A DNA stretch of 64,000 bases from Blepharisma japonicum (Eukaryota; Ciliophora; Heterotrichea; Heterotrichida; Blepharismidae): positions 310,001 through 374,000 of the forward strand of contig CATKHK010000008.1 in NCBI GenBank assembly GCA_949751835.1, given 5' to 3'. A program made the position numbers and the translations under genes. Below, piece after piece: positions 1 to 12,377 of this stretch (its first letter is position 1; the number at the start of each line of letters is the position of its first letter). The notes beneath the pieces are model-generated. The model was not told the DNA's origin. It saw only the letters and a program-made list of their open reading frames with translations, and did not search any database.

Positions 1-425
1 GCCAAGCAATAAAAGATGCAAATAAATATTTGAAGGAAAACATTGATGAGAAATTTATTCATAGAAATTGAATATGGGATAGTCCAATTGAGTTTGATTA
101 TGAAGTAATCAAAAAAGAATCAAATAATTTGATTTTGTTCACTGAAAAGAAAAGCCATAGACATAAAAGCACAAATTTTATGGCAAGTAGGCATGAAGAG
201 AGTAAATTATTTCGAACTCCTGAAAATTTCAAAAAAGAAGAATGCACTGAGTCCAAGTGCAAGCATTGTGTAAGAAAGCATTCAAGAGGTGATGTAGGAA
301 AAAATGAGTATCCAAAGAAAATGCTAAATACAAAATTCTTGGACTTTGACAATGAAGCTACAAGGGATAGCATGATGTCGATCGGGCATTTAAATACAAG
401 CAGTGTTTTTGACCTAAGACTGTAA
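1..425 (+). CDS. C-terminal part of an unrecognised protein (5' end outside window)
   Basis: An open frame enters from the left edge (codons start at base 3) and runs to TAA at 423-425, about 140 residues. One TGA near base 69 must be read as Trp (HRNW then IWDSP). The visible part is hydrophilic and basic, with a Cys/His-containing stretch (ESKCKHCVRKH) that could bind a metal but matches no motif I know, and a tail ending SVFDLRL. No domain is recognised. The next gene starts about 550 bp downstream on the same strand. The frame and the code are reasonably sure; the function is unknown. Confidence 0.6.
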
Positions 426-972
426 AAAATTATATTGTTTAGTCTCAGCAAATTAACTGTTAATGTTCATTTCATATTCATGATAGGCATCATATTTTCT
501 CTAGAAAATTTGATTATAAATAATTAGATAGAATCTATCATCAACAAGTTTAAAACGTTATTCTTATACTTCGCAAGCAGTCATGGTTCAAATCTGACTC
601 TGGCTGCTTTATTTTAACCGAACAGGAAAAAGATGATGGAAAGTTTATAAAGTTGAATTTAGCATATTTATAACAGTTTTATCTAATTGAAATCGTCACG
701 GAAAAAGAGGAGGTGAAGCCAAGATCGAGCTATTGCCATGCTTGCGCTATGCAATCTATATTTCATATGCGGGTTACTTCTTAGAATAATTTGTCAATTT
801 TCCCTTTTTTTAATCATTTCTTATAATATTTTTCATAATATCTGATTTCTAAGATTTTAAATAAAAGCCAATACATTTATAGGACTATTTGTGTAAAGTT
901 AAGTCTAAGAAGCTTAATAAATATTTATATTTTAGCTAAATTCTCTGATTTCTCTTGAATAATAAATATAAA
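426..972. other. Intergenic spacer, no gene seen
   Basis: AT-rich spacer between the first gene and the histidine kinase. Two short GC-richer patches stand out: an imperfect hairpin at 575-609 (AAGCAG paired with CTGCTT) containing a box-B-like GGTTCAAATC, and a stretch at 715-765 (see findings). Neither folds into a tRNA and no coding frame is supported. Confidence 0.4.
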
Positions 973-3108
973 ATGACAAAAGATTTAAGGACTTTATGGT
1001 GGGAAGAAAATGTTGATGATGTTTATCGATTAATCCAAAAATTTTGTGATATCACTCTAATAGTCTCTTGCCTTTCAAAAACGCTTAAAGCTATATTTTA
1101 CCCTTCTAAATATCTCTTTGATGTTTTGATTCCACAGACGCTGATTCATATTCTTGTAAATTACTTTGTGAAGCATGCTGGAAGATCAATTACTTGGAAA
1201 GTAGGTATAATAATATTTGTTGTTGAATATTTCAATATATTTTTGTGTTATAATTCATTGACAATCCTTAAAGACCAATCAGATATTCTAGAATCAATAT
1301 CTTCTGCTGTTACTTTTCTTTTCGAATACTCAATTATTACTAACAAATGAGCTTTCAATCTTGTTGTGGCTAAGCATGTATATATTTGGCATGCTCATAA
1401 ACTAATTTTTTTCAAAGTTGATTCTGAAAATCAAGAGCTTTCACCTTATAATGGAATTTTGCTCATAATTGTGCTTTATAATGTCGCCTACCATCATATC
1501 ATAAAAAAATCTTATGAGCACTACTTATACAGAAAAGAGCTAGAGAGTTCCAAAAATAGACTAATTACAGTAACAGAAGCATATACAGATGGAATTCTCG
1601 TTATTTCCCAAGATTTCAGTATAAAATTTTTCAATCATTGTATACTGCAATTATTAGATACAACAGACTCATTACTTTATACAACTCTCAGCAATATAAA
1701 ATACACAGATGGAAAGAAAGTTGCAAACTTTAGCAACTCAAATTCTCTAATCGAGGATATTTACTTTTTACTTGAAAATCAAGAAATAACTGACATCACT
1801 CTTGGGATAACACTCATTGGAGATGTGAACTTGGAATGGCGAGCAAGGAAAATCGAATGAGAAAACTCAGCAGCTCTCTTCCTTATAGTAAGAGATGCTA
1901 CTCAAATTATAGACCTAGAACTCAACATTGCAAATAATAAGATGAAGACTTTGCTCTTAAGAACAGTCTCTCATGAACTGAAAACTCCTTTGAACTCAAT
2001 AATTTATTTCACCGATGAACTGTTAAGCAGTCACGGATATCTTTGTGAAAAATTGGAAAATAAGCTAAAAATTATATCGGTTTCTGCGAAAATGATGAGT
2101 TCGCTAATTAATGATTTATTGGATTACTCCAAAATTTTGGTCGGAGCCTTCACAATCCAAAAGTCTTATTGTAATTTGAAAGAAATAATTGAAAACACGT
2201 GCGATTTGATTAGAATTCAAGCTACAAAAAAAAATTTAGCAGTGATTACTAGGATAGATCCTGATATTCCAAATAAAATTTATACAGATCCTCACAGACT
2301 AAGTCAAATAATAATCAATTTACTAGGAAATGCATTAAAATTCACCATGAAAGGCAAAATTGAGATTACATGTGTAAATACTTCGAGAAAATCTATAAAA
2401 TGCTATATTGAAGATACAGGAATTGGGATCGAAGAGGATGCAATAAAACTTCTTTTTTCAGGATATCAGGCTAATTATATTCCTGATATAAGCTATCAAG
2501 GTTATGGATTGGGGCTAGGAATTTCCAACTTAATTGTAAAACAATTGTGCGGGAAGCCAATACAAGTAAAGTCAGCCATGGGCAAAGGATCGGTGTTTAG
2601 TTTTGAAATTGGAATCCTTGATCAGGCAGATAATGAAGCTTCTGTAGTTGTTGAGTCAAATGAAATGAACTTAAGCCATTCAGTCAGTAGTTTTCCTACC
2701 CTCGCTTACTTTAGACCTAAATATCATGATGTTCTCATTGTTGACGATATGGAATTTAATCTTGATATCCTTGGATCAGTACTGAGGAATTATGAAATAA
2801 ACTATGATGAAGCTGCTAATGGAAAAATTGCAGTCGATAAAGTAATATTGCATGATAATAAAGGATTCCCATTTAAAGTTATTATTATGGATTGTGATAT
2901 GCCAGAAATGAATGGATGAGACGCGTCAAAGAAAATTAATCAATTATTTAGAGACAAAAATATCAGGCATTTACCTTACATAATAGGATATTCTGCTTAT
3001 AGTTCTGATGAAGATATAAAACTTTCTTTTGAAAGTGGTATGCAAAGCTATTTAGCGAAACCTTGCCCACCTGAAAAAATTATTAGTACGGTGCTTAAGT
3101 TTTTATAA
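973..3108 (+). CDS. Hybrid sensor histidine kinase, membrane-bound
   Basis: 711 residues with TGA as Trp at three places. The N-terminal ~180 residues hold about five hydrophobic segments (membrane sensor region), followed by a PAS-like stretch (about residues 195-260). The dimerisation/phosphoacceptor box reads VSHELKTPLNS with His334. The HATPase_c domain follows with N box LLGNALKFT, G1 DTGIGI and a GLGLGI glycine box. The C-terminal receiver domain has VLIVDD, phosphoacceptor Asp640 in MDCDMPEMNG, and YLAKP at the end. Known chemistry: ATP-dependent His autophosphorylation, then transfer to the receiver Asp. ATG at 973 is the first in frame; the frame is also open a few codons upstream. 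Hybrid kinases are common in ciliates. The signal sensed is not visible. Confidence 0.93.
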
Positions 3109-3343
3109 TTCTTTTTATTGATAATATAATTCACAAATTATGCATCTGATATTGTGAAAAAATAAAAATTTATATTTAAATTATTGATTTAATAAAGATT
3201 TATTATTCATATAGAATTAATGCCTTAAATAATGCTTAAACTATGCACGCATTGGTAGATTCTCATTGCGGTCTTTCGAACTAAGCTTTATGGCAAAAAA
3301 TAAGAAAATAATATATAGAACATATGAATACTAGATAATTAGA

Positions 3344-4720
3344 TTAAGATTTCACTTTACTCTCGGATTTATCTTCAATGCTTAGCAAAGAGATGTCAAC
3401 TTGAGGTGATATATCATTATATGAGTCTGGAGTAAAGTAAGTTATTAATAAGCTGATTATCATGCACCCAGCAATTATAAAAAATAAAATCTCGTACCCA
3501 ATAATCTGAATGAAAATTACAGGAGTAATAAATAGCTGCACAAAGTAGATAGTTACAACATTAAGTGCCACTCCAATAGAAGCATATGATACAATTCAAG
3601 GATCTTTCGGATATAGTAAACTCATTCCTATTGTTAGTATTAGGAATGTACCACTCCCAAAGCTAAAAGCAAAAATTACCCAAGCACCAAATAAGTACTC
3701 TTCAGAAAGAGTAAAATAAATAGAGCAATATACGAAGAATTGAACAATCGCAGAAATAATTGTAACTTTTTTTCACCTATATTTATCGACTGCAAATCCC
3801 CAAAATATTCTCGATATGCATGATGTAACAAATGCAATAGATCCAAGGTAAGAAAATAAATGATCATTTTTATGCTTGGTCAATCCTACACTTTTATAAT
3901 TTGTAAACAAAAATGCATATGGAGCAACGAAAAAATAAAAATTCAGTGAAAGTTTCCAGAAAAGGGATTGCTTTAGAGCGTCTTTTAACTTTAAACTACG
4001 CTTTTCTAGCTTTATCCCATCTGACCCTTTTTTGGTTTTGTTATGGCTGGATATCATACTTATGCCAGCAAGCTGCATAATTAAATAAATCAAGCATATC
4101 CATCTAATAGTTGCTGGAACTTTATCATAGACTTCGTGCCCAAAATAACTAGACGAAGAGTTTCCGTTATGCTTTGAATGAGGAGTTTTATTGTCAGGAT
4201 TCACCATCATAGTCCATATTAAACCAAATATTGTTGGACCTAAGCTATATCCTGAAAAGCCTATACTTGTTACTAAACCAGTTTTATTTGGGAAATAAGG
4301 CCAGCAGGCTCATATCACTGGCATGTCAATCATTCCAGAAATTATTGCTTCAGCCAGCCCATATAAAATGCTAAATAAATAAGGATTTGTAGTGAATGAA
4401 GACGCGAATAAAATTATGCACCCTAAAATTGTCCCTATATATGCTGTAAATTTACATCCAATTATTTCGCAGAGATAACTCGCTGCAACTTAATAAAATT
4501 TACTAAAACATATTGGTTCTAAAATATAAGATAATGTGAATGCTAAATACATATCAGATTCATCTATAGTTGAGTCCTTAGAATGATAATAAGAGGTCAA
4601 ATAAATTCCAATCGCTCCTCAAGCATTTATTGATCCAGATACCTTATTTAACATTACAATATTCGCAACCATGCATCCAATAAGAGCAGAAATCCTATTT
4701 CGTTTTTTAGGCTGTTCCAT
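3344..4720 (-). CDS. Major facilitator superfamily transporter, oxalate/formate-antiporter-like
   Basis: 453 residues after removing a 15-nt intron (4489-4503), which restores ICFIAASYLCEIIGC across the junction. Several TGA codons encode Trp (for example 3773-3775 and 3596-3598). About twelve hydrophobic segments are seen, a short N-terminal cytoplasmic tail (MEQPKKRNR), and the central loop typical of the MFS. The segment PNKTGLVTSIGFSGYSLGP resembles the RGxATGxxxxGxGxGP motif of the oxalate/formate-antiporter-like group, which includes many ciliate relatives. The substrate cannot be inferred; monocarboxylates are the family default. Start ATG at 4720 has an in-frame TAA 24 nt upstream. 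Confidence 0.85.
4489..4503 (-). other. 15-nt intron in the MFS gene
   Basis: GTAAATTTTATTAAG on the minus strand, phase 1. Its ends are GT and AG. Removal joins TTT A to TT GCA and removes an in-frame stop. Confidence 0.85.
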
Positions 4721-4892
4721 GTCTGCTATTAGATAATTTATTTAATAAAATATTCGGTTTTGATTTAATTGATACTTAATCTGCCATTTAATTCACAGAC
4801 AATTTTTCAACTTCATATTTTTATTATTAAAATTTGAAATTAAGTGTGCAGATACTCACTTTACTCAAAGATTCCATAACAATTGCTGATAA

Positions 4893-5828
4893 ATGTCATT
4901 TTCAATGAAAAACGAAGACCCTCTCTCTTTGTCATTTCTTTATCAAGAAGATCAATGCAACTTATCAAATCAAAACTTACCACCTTTATCATTATTTGCT
5001 AGGATTCTGAATTATGACCAATCTGGTACATCGTTAAATACAATTTCAAAAAATAAGTCAGCTTTATCCCCAATCCAAATTTCTAAAAACTCTTCAGACC
5101 TCCACGAGTCTTGAAAATATTCAAAAGAGGTCTCAGATATTCTTCAAGGTCATCATCTATATGCCCCAAGTATTTTGGTCAAAAGTGGCTCTCAAAATTA
5201 TAACGGACTACTAGACGAGTTCAGTGAAGATGTGGAAAGAGGAGACTTGAGCCCTAGCAGTCAAGATTTTGAGGAAGGGTCTATTGACTATAGCCTCACT
5301 GATGAAGATAATGCTAATAAAGAAACTATTGTAAATTTGCCAACTGAAAAGCCACCGCCTGGATATTTAACTCCAAACTCAAAAATTTCCCCAGGAAAAG
5401 GAATGAGAACATCAACAGTTTATACAAATTTAAGCTCTGATTCAAGTATCATGGTTACATCTTATTTATCAAATAATGGCTCAAAGCTGCCAGTCAGAAA
5501 GATATCCCAGCTTAAACCTGAGCCTGAAGAAGAATTTGAGGTCATTGAAAGTAAGCCCAAGCTTATAAGGCCAGATAGAAGCGTGCATACAAGTATAAGA
5601 AAATCGACTTTAGCCTTTCCAAACTTGCTATATTGCCCTACATGCAACGAAGATACTTACTCAAACATATCATTTCAAGTTCAAAATTTGGGCTTTATTG
5701 ACTCAATTAAGTTCTTCTTTCATGCTATCAAATGCTGCAGAGAAGCTAACTCACTAAGTAAGTACCAAGAAATTGTACATACATGCAGAAAATGTAAAAA
5801 TGTCTTGGCAAGGGTCAGAGTGGCGTAG
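4893..5828 (+). CDS. LITAF-like zinc-ribbon protein
   Basis: 311 residues with one TGA-Trp at 5112-5114. The first ~230 residues are acidic, Ser/Pro-rich and likely disordered. The C-terminal ~65 residues carry CPTC, then a hydrophobic segment (LGFIDSIKFFFHAIKCC), then HTCRKCKNVLARVR. The CxxC - membrane-embedding hydrophobic patch - HxCxxC order is that of LITAF (SIMPLE) domains, monotopic membrane proteins of late endosomes. The assignment is by motif order only; family members usually show HxCPxC, here HTCRKC. Stop is TAG. Confidence 0.6.
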
Positions 5829-5938
5829 CGATCCTGAAATCAAGTAAATAAATTATCGAAATTATTGAAAAATAGTGTACTAATTTTCCAGCTATAATCT
5901 GGAACGTTTAAACAGGTCATATTTATAATAAAAAAACA

Positions 5939-6160
5939 ATGGAAACAATTCTCAAGCTTCTTCCTGCTCCTAACACTCTCACAGGACTTTTTGTTTATAC
6001 CTTTACTTTTTATATGATTACCTTAGCAATCGCTTGGTGTCTGCAGCCAAAAGGCTTCGATCTGGAAAGCCACCGAAAGAAAATCATCCAAGCAAGAGAA
6101 GAAAGGGAAGCAAAAGCCCAAAGGCTTCTAGCAAAAAGAAACGAAAACAAAGATAAATAA
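5939..6160 (+). CDS. Small single-span membrane protein, unknown
   Basis: 73 residues: METILKLLPAPNT, one transmembrane segment (about 15-35, GLFVYTFTFYMITLAIAW), then a strongly charged helix (RKKIIQAREEREAKAQRLL) and a Lys-rich tail. The shape suggests a tail facing the cytosol or matrix, as in small subunits of membrane complexes. I do not recognise a family. The single Trp uses TGG. It lies 110 bp after the LITAF-like gene on the same strand. Confidence 0.65.
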   Translation: METILKLLPAPNTLTGLFVYTFTFYMITLAIAWCLQPKGFDLESHRKKIIQAREEREAKAQRLLAKRNENKDK

Positions 6161-6221
6161 TGACAACATCAATGCTTTAATAAATATATGTCGGCTCTTA
6201 CTTATTTAAGTCTTTTCATAA

Positions 6222-7655
6222 ATGGAATATATGAGCAGGCCTTATACAAGCGGGCGCTCAGAAGTTCATAATAGAAAACTGGTTCACTCTCGCCAAAAGG
6301 CAGCAAGCAAAATTTATCGAATACTAGAAATGAAACTCTTTGTGGACGCTAGGCTGGTAAAAAGATTTAGGATCTGGCAGATTCATATTATAAAGGGAGG
6401 TATATCTCGATTCTTGAAAAATATTAGGAGAACGAATGTAAAATACATGACCAGCAGACTCAAAGTTATTATGAAAATCTTAAATAAACCAACTAGAGAA
6501 TTCTTTTTACGGCTGGCGAATCATACAACTCAGATAAAAATGCCATCATCTCTTTTGCCAAGTATAGGTATCTGCAGAATAATTGCATACTTAAACAAAA
6601 AGCAAGCCAAAACCAGACTTACTTCTATCTTCAAAACATTACCAAATATAACTGATAGAAATTCTTTGGTAAAAATTTCATTTTACTTGTGAATGTCCTT
6701 GACTTTTAACTCTTCACCTTTTTTGCACAGACATCTTGTCCTTACCTTGCAAATCCTATGTATTATATTGAATAAAAATAATAGACTAAAGCAAATTGCC
6801 TGAGATAGCATCAAAAGGAAAAATTATTTGTCAAACGGGTTTCCTTTGTTAAGGACACTACAGATTTTGGTGCATAAAAGATTTAAATTTTCGATTGGAA
6901 AGCTTGCTCAGCCACGATTCCAACTAAGAAGAAGATGAGAAGATCCTCAGATTGCAGAATCATATAAAAAGCGTGCTTTAAATACAGCTGGAGCTTTGAT
7001 GGAGTCAATGATAAGGAGGAAAAAGAGATTTGATAAGATTGAGAGTATGAGATCTCTCTTTATTTCATTTATTTTATGAAAGAAACGAGCCACTATATCT
7101 TTAGCTGTTCCTTCATTTATAAAGAAAAGACAAACAAGGCAGCGGAGCTTGGCACTTTTAAAAAATAGCTTGCAAGCTGTAATAATCAGATATAAGCTTC
7201 AATCATTTAGAGCTATTACCTCCAAAAAATTAATAAGAAATGAATACAAAGGATTCGAAATAGATAAAGCAATAATAAAAAACCAGGCCATTGTAAACGC
7301 TCAGCTTGAAAAGCAGTTAGAGACAAAAATCGAAGAATCGCAAAAAACGAAGAGGTTAGAAAAAGTAAGATGCTTGAATTTTATTTTTAAAAATCATTTA
7401 AGAGAAGCAATATATAAATGAATCAGTATTTTGGGCAGTAAAAAAAATAATGGTTTTGACGTTGGCGTAAAATTTATATAGGAAATTTTTGGTTATTTGA
7501 GCTACTTAGAAGAGCAGGCCCAGGCCACTCAAGATGTTGAAATAGATGAAGAAATGAGTGAATTAAGAGCAATGCTTGAAAGAAAATCAGTGGATCAGGG
7601 ACTAGAGGGTATTGAATCAGAGCAGGATCAAGATTATAAATTCAAAAGTGTTTAG
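6222..7655 (+). CDS. Basic, Trp-rich helical protein of unknown function
   Basis: 472 residues after removing a 15-nt intron (7467-7481) that contains the in-frame TAG. Five or more TGA codons are read as Trp (6690, 6808, 6936, 7076, 7419 region). The protein is very basic, full of KR-rich amphipathic helices with spaced Trp/aromatics (RFRIWQIHIIKGG, RRRWEDPQIAESYKKR, ISFILWKKR). It ends in an acidic coil (EEQAQATQDVEIDEEMSEL). Spaced W/F in basic helices recalls centrin- or calmodulin-binding repeats, but no repeat register is clear, so this is only a guess. The second exon keeps the same frame to TAG 7653. Confidence 0.65.
7467..7481 (+). other. 15-nt intron
   Basis: GTAAAATTTATATAG, phase 0, between ...DVG and EIFGYL. 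It contains an in-frame TAG, so it must be removed for the downstream frame to be read. Confidence 0.88.
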
Positions 7656-8307
7656 AAGTCTTGTTGAATTTTTGTTGTATCATCTTCAAATAAGCCTATT
7701 TAAATATTCTAACCTGCTATTAGTTTGCGACATGATTTGTATTCAAATAATTCCTCATAATTATTCTCCATTTGCATAAAATGGCCGATAGTTTTTATTC
7801 AAATGTTTTACAATGCTTTTGCTCCAGAAGCAATTTTGATCCAAATTAAATATTTTTATCTTAAATGCGATCATTGACTATTTCAGAATGATTGATGCAA
7901 TTTTTTAAAGAAATATTAATTATTAAAATTGAGATTTGGTAGAAAAATTTAATTAAAATATAATATCATGGGGCTGAGAGTGCCAAATTTTTAAATTTAA
8001 GCATAGGCTAGTTGTATATGAATTTTAAATAATGATAAGTATGCAATTTTTCAATTTTAATGTAAAAAACGATGATTTTAGTGCTAACTCTAGCAGAGAG
8101 AAATCCTTTTTTTAATAATTTACTAAATTTGCTGACCAAATTCAAAATAAGAGGTCTTTTTTATTTCTAGGCCACCAAATTCTCAATATCATGAGATAAT
8201 AATCTATATAAATGACTTCACAGATTTCTCTAATAATCAGCATCTTGTCCAGTAACAATAAAAATGCCCTAATGTTGATAATACCGCATAATTAGCATAT
8301 AATATTT
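7656..8307. other. Intergenic spacer, nothing recognised
   Basis: About 650 bp of AT-rich DNA between two plus-strand genes. Stops (TAA/TAG) are frequent in all frames and no protein-like stretch, tRNA or repeat is visible. Confidence 0.5.
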
Positions 8308-8994
8308 ATGGCACTCACATCCACAGTAACCTCGACTCCTATCGAAGCCATTGCAAGCTCATTTCTCGCAGTTTTTCTCGCAGAAATAGGAGACCGCACA
8401 TTCTTCATCATTGCAGTTATGGCAATGAAAAACTCAAGATCAGCCGTCTTTTTAGGAAACCAAGTTACAGAAAGCGTAATTGCAGTAATTGCAGCGTTTA
8501 TTGGTGCAGCTGCTGTCAAACTTATTGACCCTCTTTATATACAAATCGCTTCCTGCGTGATGTTCTTGGTATATGCAATTCTTTCCTTCTATGAAGCTTA
8601 TCATGGAGAAGGAGATTCAGATTCAGAAAAAAAAGATCCTTTACTAGAAGATAATCCATCTGGTGAGCAAACAAATAACCAACTGTTAACAGAAACCCCT
8701 CAAAGGATGTCTTGGATGAAAGTTTTTTGGAAGACGGCTATTATGGTTTTCCTCGCTGAATGGGGAGATAAATCCAATACAACTATAATTTCTCTCTCAG
8801 CACTCAGTGACCCAATTTTAGTTGCTGTCGGAGCTATCATAGGATTTGCAGCTATAGGCCTAATTGGAGTATTGGTTGGTAAACTTATAGAAAAGTACAT
8901 ATCTGAGAAAACAGTTAAAATTGCAGCTGGAATTCTATTCCTTATCTTTGCTGGATTTGCTCTTCTCATGATCTTTTATGATTACGAGTTGTAA
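8308..8994 (+). CDS. GDT1: GDT1/TMEM165-type Mn2+/Ca2+ transporter
   Basis: 228 residues, the usual size of this family (UPF0016). It has two homologous halves of three hydrophobic segments, each with the signature E-x-G-D-[KR]-[TS]: AEIGDRTFF near residue 25 and AEWGDKSNT near residue 150. An acidic cytosolic linker (GEGDSDSEKKDPLLED) separates the halves. Known role: cation/H+ exchange supplying Mn2+ and Ca2+ to the Golgi for glycosylation. All Trp are TGG. A glucosidase II alpha gene, also in glycoprotein processing, lies elsewhere in the window but is not linked. ATG at 8308 gives a short hydrophilic start. Confidence 0.93.
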   Translation: MALTSTVTSTPIEAIASSFLAVFLAEIGDRTFFIIAVMAMKNSRSAVFLGNQVTESVIAVIAAFIGAAAVKLIDPLYIQIASCVMFLVYAILSFYEAYHGEGDSDSEKKDPLLEDNPSGEQTNNQLLTETPQRMSWMKVFWKTAIMVFLAEWGDKSNTTIISLSALSDPILVAVGAIIGFAAIGLIGVLVGKLIEKYISEKTVKIAAGILFLIFAGFALLMIFYDYEL

Positions 8995-9273
8995 TTAATC
9001 ACAAATATTTAATATCAAATTTTATTAATTTATCCTAAATATAATAGAGTTTTTGGAAAGTTCAAATGAAAATTTTCAAAATTTTATCAGGCAGTTTATT
9101 GAACTTGTATTTATAAAATGGAATTATATTTAATATAGATTGACATGAAATAGCATGCACTTTATCCGAATTCTCCATATCTGCTCCTAATTAAAATCTG
9201 AGATCTAAGAATTTTCATGCTAATTTGTCTATTTTCATTCTCTTAAATTCTGTTCAGAAAGTCTGGATATAAA

Positions 9274-10371
9274 ATGGGTGCTAAGTGCTCGTGTGTGAAC
9301 TATTTTAAAAATCAAGAGCCTGGAGAAGTTTATGTGCCCACAGGTAAAGTTAAATTAGATATTTCTAAGGCTCAAATTAATGAGACTCAAAATATATATA
9401 GTGAAGCAGAACCTATTGTGACTACAAACACTGTTAGATATCCAGATTCATCTATAATAATTCCAATCCAAAGTGCTTTAAGAGGCTACTTAGTGAGAAA
9501 AAGTCTTCATCAGGAATATTCAGAATATCAGCAAGAGCTTCAATACACATTAGAAACATCTACAGAAACCCATCATGTTTCTGAGCTAATCTACACACAT
9601 ACAGCTCAAGAATCCAATACCTTAGGCCAGGAATCTGTAGAAGAAAGACTTATACGTAAGCCAGAAGCAGCTTTGCCTGATGGATCCACTTATGAAGGCG
9701 AATGAAATAATAATAATTTATATGGAGAAGGCATCAAAACTGAGCCTGATGGCACAAAATATGTAGGCTTGTTTAAAAACAACTTAAGAGATGGATATGG
9801 AAGTCTTCAATTTGCAAATGGAGATACCTATACAGGAGATTTCAAATTAGGAAAAGCAGAAGGAAAAGGTGTTTATTTAAAACGCACAGGATCCAAATAT
9901 GAAGGAGAATTTCAAGATGATCTTATTCATGGCTACGGAAAGGAAAAAAGTTCTGATGGCTCAACTTATGAAGGAAACTATTTATACGGCTTGAAGCATG
10001 GAAAAGGATTTCATACTTGATCTGATGGGAGCTATTATAGAGGAGATTTCAAAGAAAATTGTATGGATGGATATGGAGAGTTTCAATGGCCATTAGGGAA
10101 AAAATATGTTGGCGAGTGAAAAAATGGAATGATGCATGGGCAGGGGGTGATGGAATGGCCAGATGGCAGAAAATATGTTGGAGAATTTGAAAATGACCTA
10201 AAGCATGGTAATGGCATTTTAAATTATCCTGACGGAAGAATTTATGAAGGAAATTGACGAAAAGGAAAAAAAGATGGCAGGGCTATTTATACATTTTTTA
10301 ATAGAAAAGCAAGTTCTTTCGTAAAGAAAGAGGGGATATGGGAATCCGGAGCTAGAGTAGAATGGGTTTAG
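9274..10371 (+). CDS. Lipid-anchored IQ-motif and MORN-repeat protein
   Basis: 365 residues. The start MGAKCSC predicts N-myristoylation at Gly2 and palmitoylation of Cys5/Cys7, so membrane attachment. An IQ-like motif (IQSALRGYLVRK, about residues 73-84) should bind calmodulin or centrin. Nine MORN repeats follow from about residue 138 (YEGEW..LYGEG, YVGLF..RDGYG, YTGDF, YEGEF, YEGNY, YRGDF, YVGEW, YVGEF, YEGNW). Several repeat Trp are TGA, which supports the code. MORN proteins organise membrane-cytoskeleton contacts in ciliates. A second gene of the same design lies at 59868-61182. It is convergent with the next gene, with 32 bp between the stops. Confidence 0.9.
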
Positions 10372-10403
10372 AGTTCTAATTTTATTTAAACGATACAGTT
10401 TAA

Positions 10404-12377
10404 TTATTCTGGACTTCGAGTTTCAATTTCTGATATAACACTTTGGTTCAATGAATGCCTTGAAATTCGAGGTAACGCCAGTGGGTTGGAATCTGGAAGA
10501 GATCTTAGCCAATTTGCATCATGGCTCACAGACCCAGAGGATAATCGGTATTTATTATTTGAGCTGTAAAATCTATGTTTAACTGATATTTTTGGAGAAG
10601 CAGTTTGAACTCTTGCGGTTACTGCATATGAGCTATCAAGAGAAGATTCTCGAAAAGAGCTTCTCTCGAAAGCATGGCTTACACTATTAGGAACATTTTC
10701 AACCATGTTTCTCACTAATTCTTGATTTCTTCTGATTTCTTGTGTTAGACCTATGTTTTCTCGTTGCTGGTCAGAAATCAGATCAGTCATAGGTCCTTGA
10801 AGATCTAAAACTTCACCTTGCACTTTTACCAAATTTTTTTGTAAATTATCGCCAATTGATTTTATTGAATCATTTGCTTTATTGAATTCGCCCATGAGTT
10901 TTGTTCTATCTTCACTGATATAGTGCAAGTATTTAATAATTTCGTTAAGCTTTTGTTTTTGAGTAGATTTTACTAGCTTCATATCAGAAACCACTTTATT
11001 TACATAAGTTTCTACCACAACAATTCTCTTTAATTTCTCATCAATTTCTTTGTGGATTTTATCTATCTCTCTCTTAGGGATTTCTACTTGCTTTTTCTCA
11101 TTTTTTTTATCAGTGTTTATCCCCTTTCTCCTCAGAGCCTTAATAAAGCTCATTTCCATGGTTTGAGTTTTAGCGTCTAGCTCTTTGTGCTGCTCAATTA
11201 TATCATGGATAGTTTCATGGATAGTTTTTTGGAGCTCAGCTTCAATACTTGCTATATAGTTTTGATTATCTTCAATAGCTTTTTTATTTGCTTCAATATC
11301 CTTTTGGAAAGTAGCCAATTTCTTGTTTATTTGGGACAAGCCTGCCCCTCCCACAATTTTCTTGCCGACGCTACTTGACCTGCTACTCATTCTACCAACG
11401 TCATTAGCTCTTGATGATCCCCTTGTTTTAAGATTTTTCCTTGACTCTTCAAGTTCTGTAATTTCTGACAAAGAAACAGGGAGATTTTGAAGAGCATTTG
11501 GAGCTGCTTTTTCTTCTTCTTTTGGTACATTTTCTTTTGGAGTTTCTTGTTTCTCCTCTTTAATTTCTTCTTTCAATGGCTGTCTATTGATATCTGTACT
11601 AATTTGCTGGGGATTTTTTGTTTCTTCCTGAGCCACTGCTTGTTTTTCCTGTACCTCCTCATGAAGTTCTTCATTTTCTTCTTCATAACTCATCTCTGCT
11701 TCTCTTGCCCTTCTTTCTCTCAGCACAGTCCTTTCTAAATCGTCCATCATCCCATCTAGCTCTTCCTCACTATCATAAGATTCGTCTTCTTCCTCATCCT
11801 CTTCATTGAAAATTTCCTGCAATTGCTGCTCAAGAGTTACAACCCTTGCTTTTAGCTGTGCAACCTCATCAGAGCTTATTTCTGCTACTTCTTTATTTGC
11901 AATTGTCTGCATTTGTGAGAATTCAATTTTCATTTTCGTTTTCAGTCCTTCGAAATCAGAAAAAATGTGCTTGTCTAAGCGTGATTTTAAATTCCCCAAC
12001 TCTTGGGAAAGGCCATTATGGGCTGATCACATCACTTTTTGCTTAAGCAGGACTTCAGCATCAGAAATGCTAAGCTTGTCGTTGAGAGAATTATAAAACT
12101 GGGCCGAGAATTCTTCAAATTTGGCTTTGACGGCTTTTTCAATCATCGATGCAACTTCATCGAGCTTCGAAGTAAATAGGGTGGCGAGGACAAAATGCTG
12201 CATTTGCTCGCTGAGTTCTTGAATATGAATATTTTGATTATTTATTGTACGCTCCAGCATAGAGATCTTTTCAAATGATTGCTTGGCAAGTTCGATCTCT
12301 CTTAAAGCATCTGCCAGCGAAAGGTTGCTTTTCTTTATTGATGACAGCTGGCCTGCAACTTGAGTAGATGGGTTCAT
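10404..12377 (-). CDS. Long coiled-coil protein, unknown
   Basis: 657 residues, one TGA-Trp at 12027-12029. It shows heptad-like coiled coil over roughly residues 1-180 and 300-510, an acidic Glu-rich spacer (NEEDEEEDESYDSEEE, then EE/KE-rich), a Ser/Arg-rich linker (SSRANDVGRMSSRSSS), and a Ser-rich basic tail (about 560-657) typical of phosphorylated ends. No catalytic motif. A cytoskeletal or scaffold role is likely but not shown. It is divergent from the next gene with 82 bp between the starts. Confidence 0.75.

Noticed and set aside
575-611. tRNA-like element with a box-B-like GGTTCAAATC and a flanking hairpin
   Set aside because: No 5-bp T stem can be formed around TTCAAAT, there is no box A or anticodon arm upstream, and no acceptor partner.
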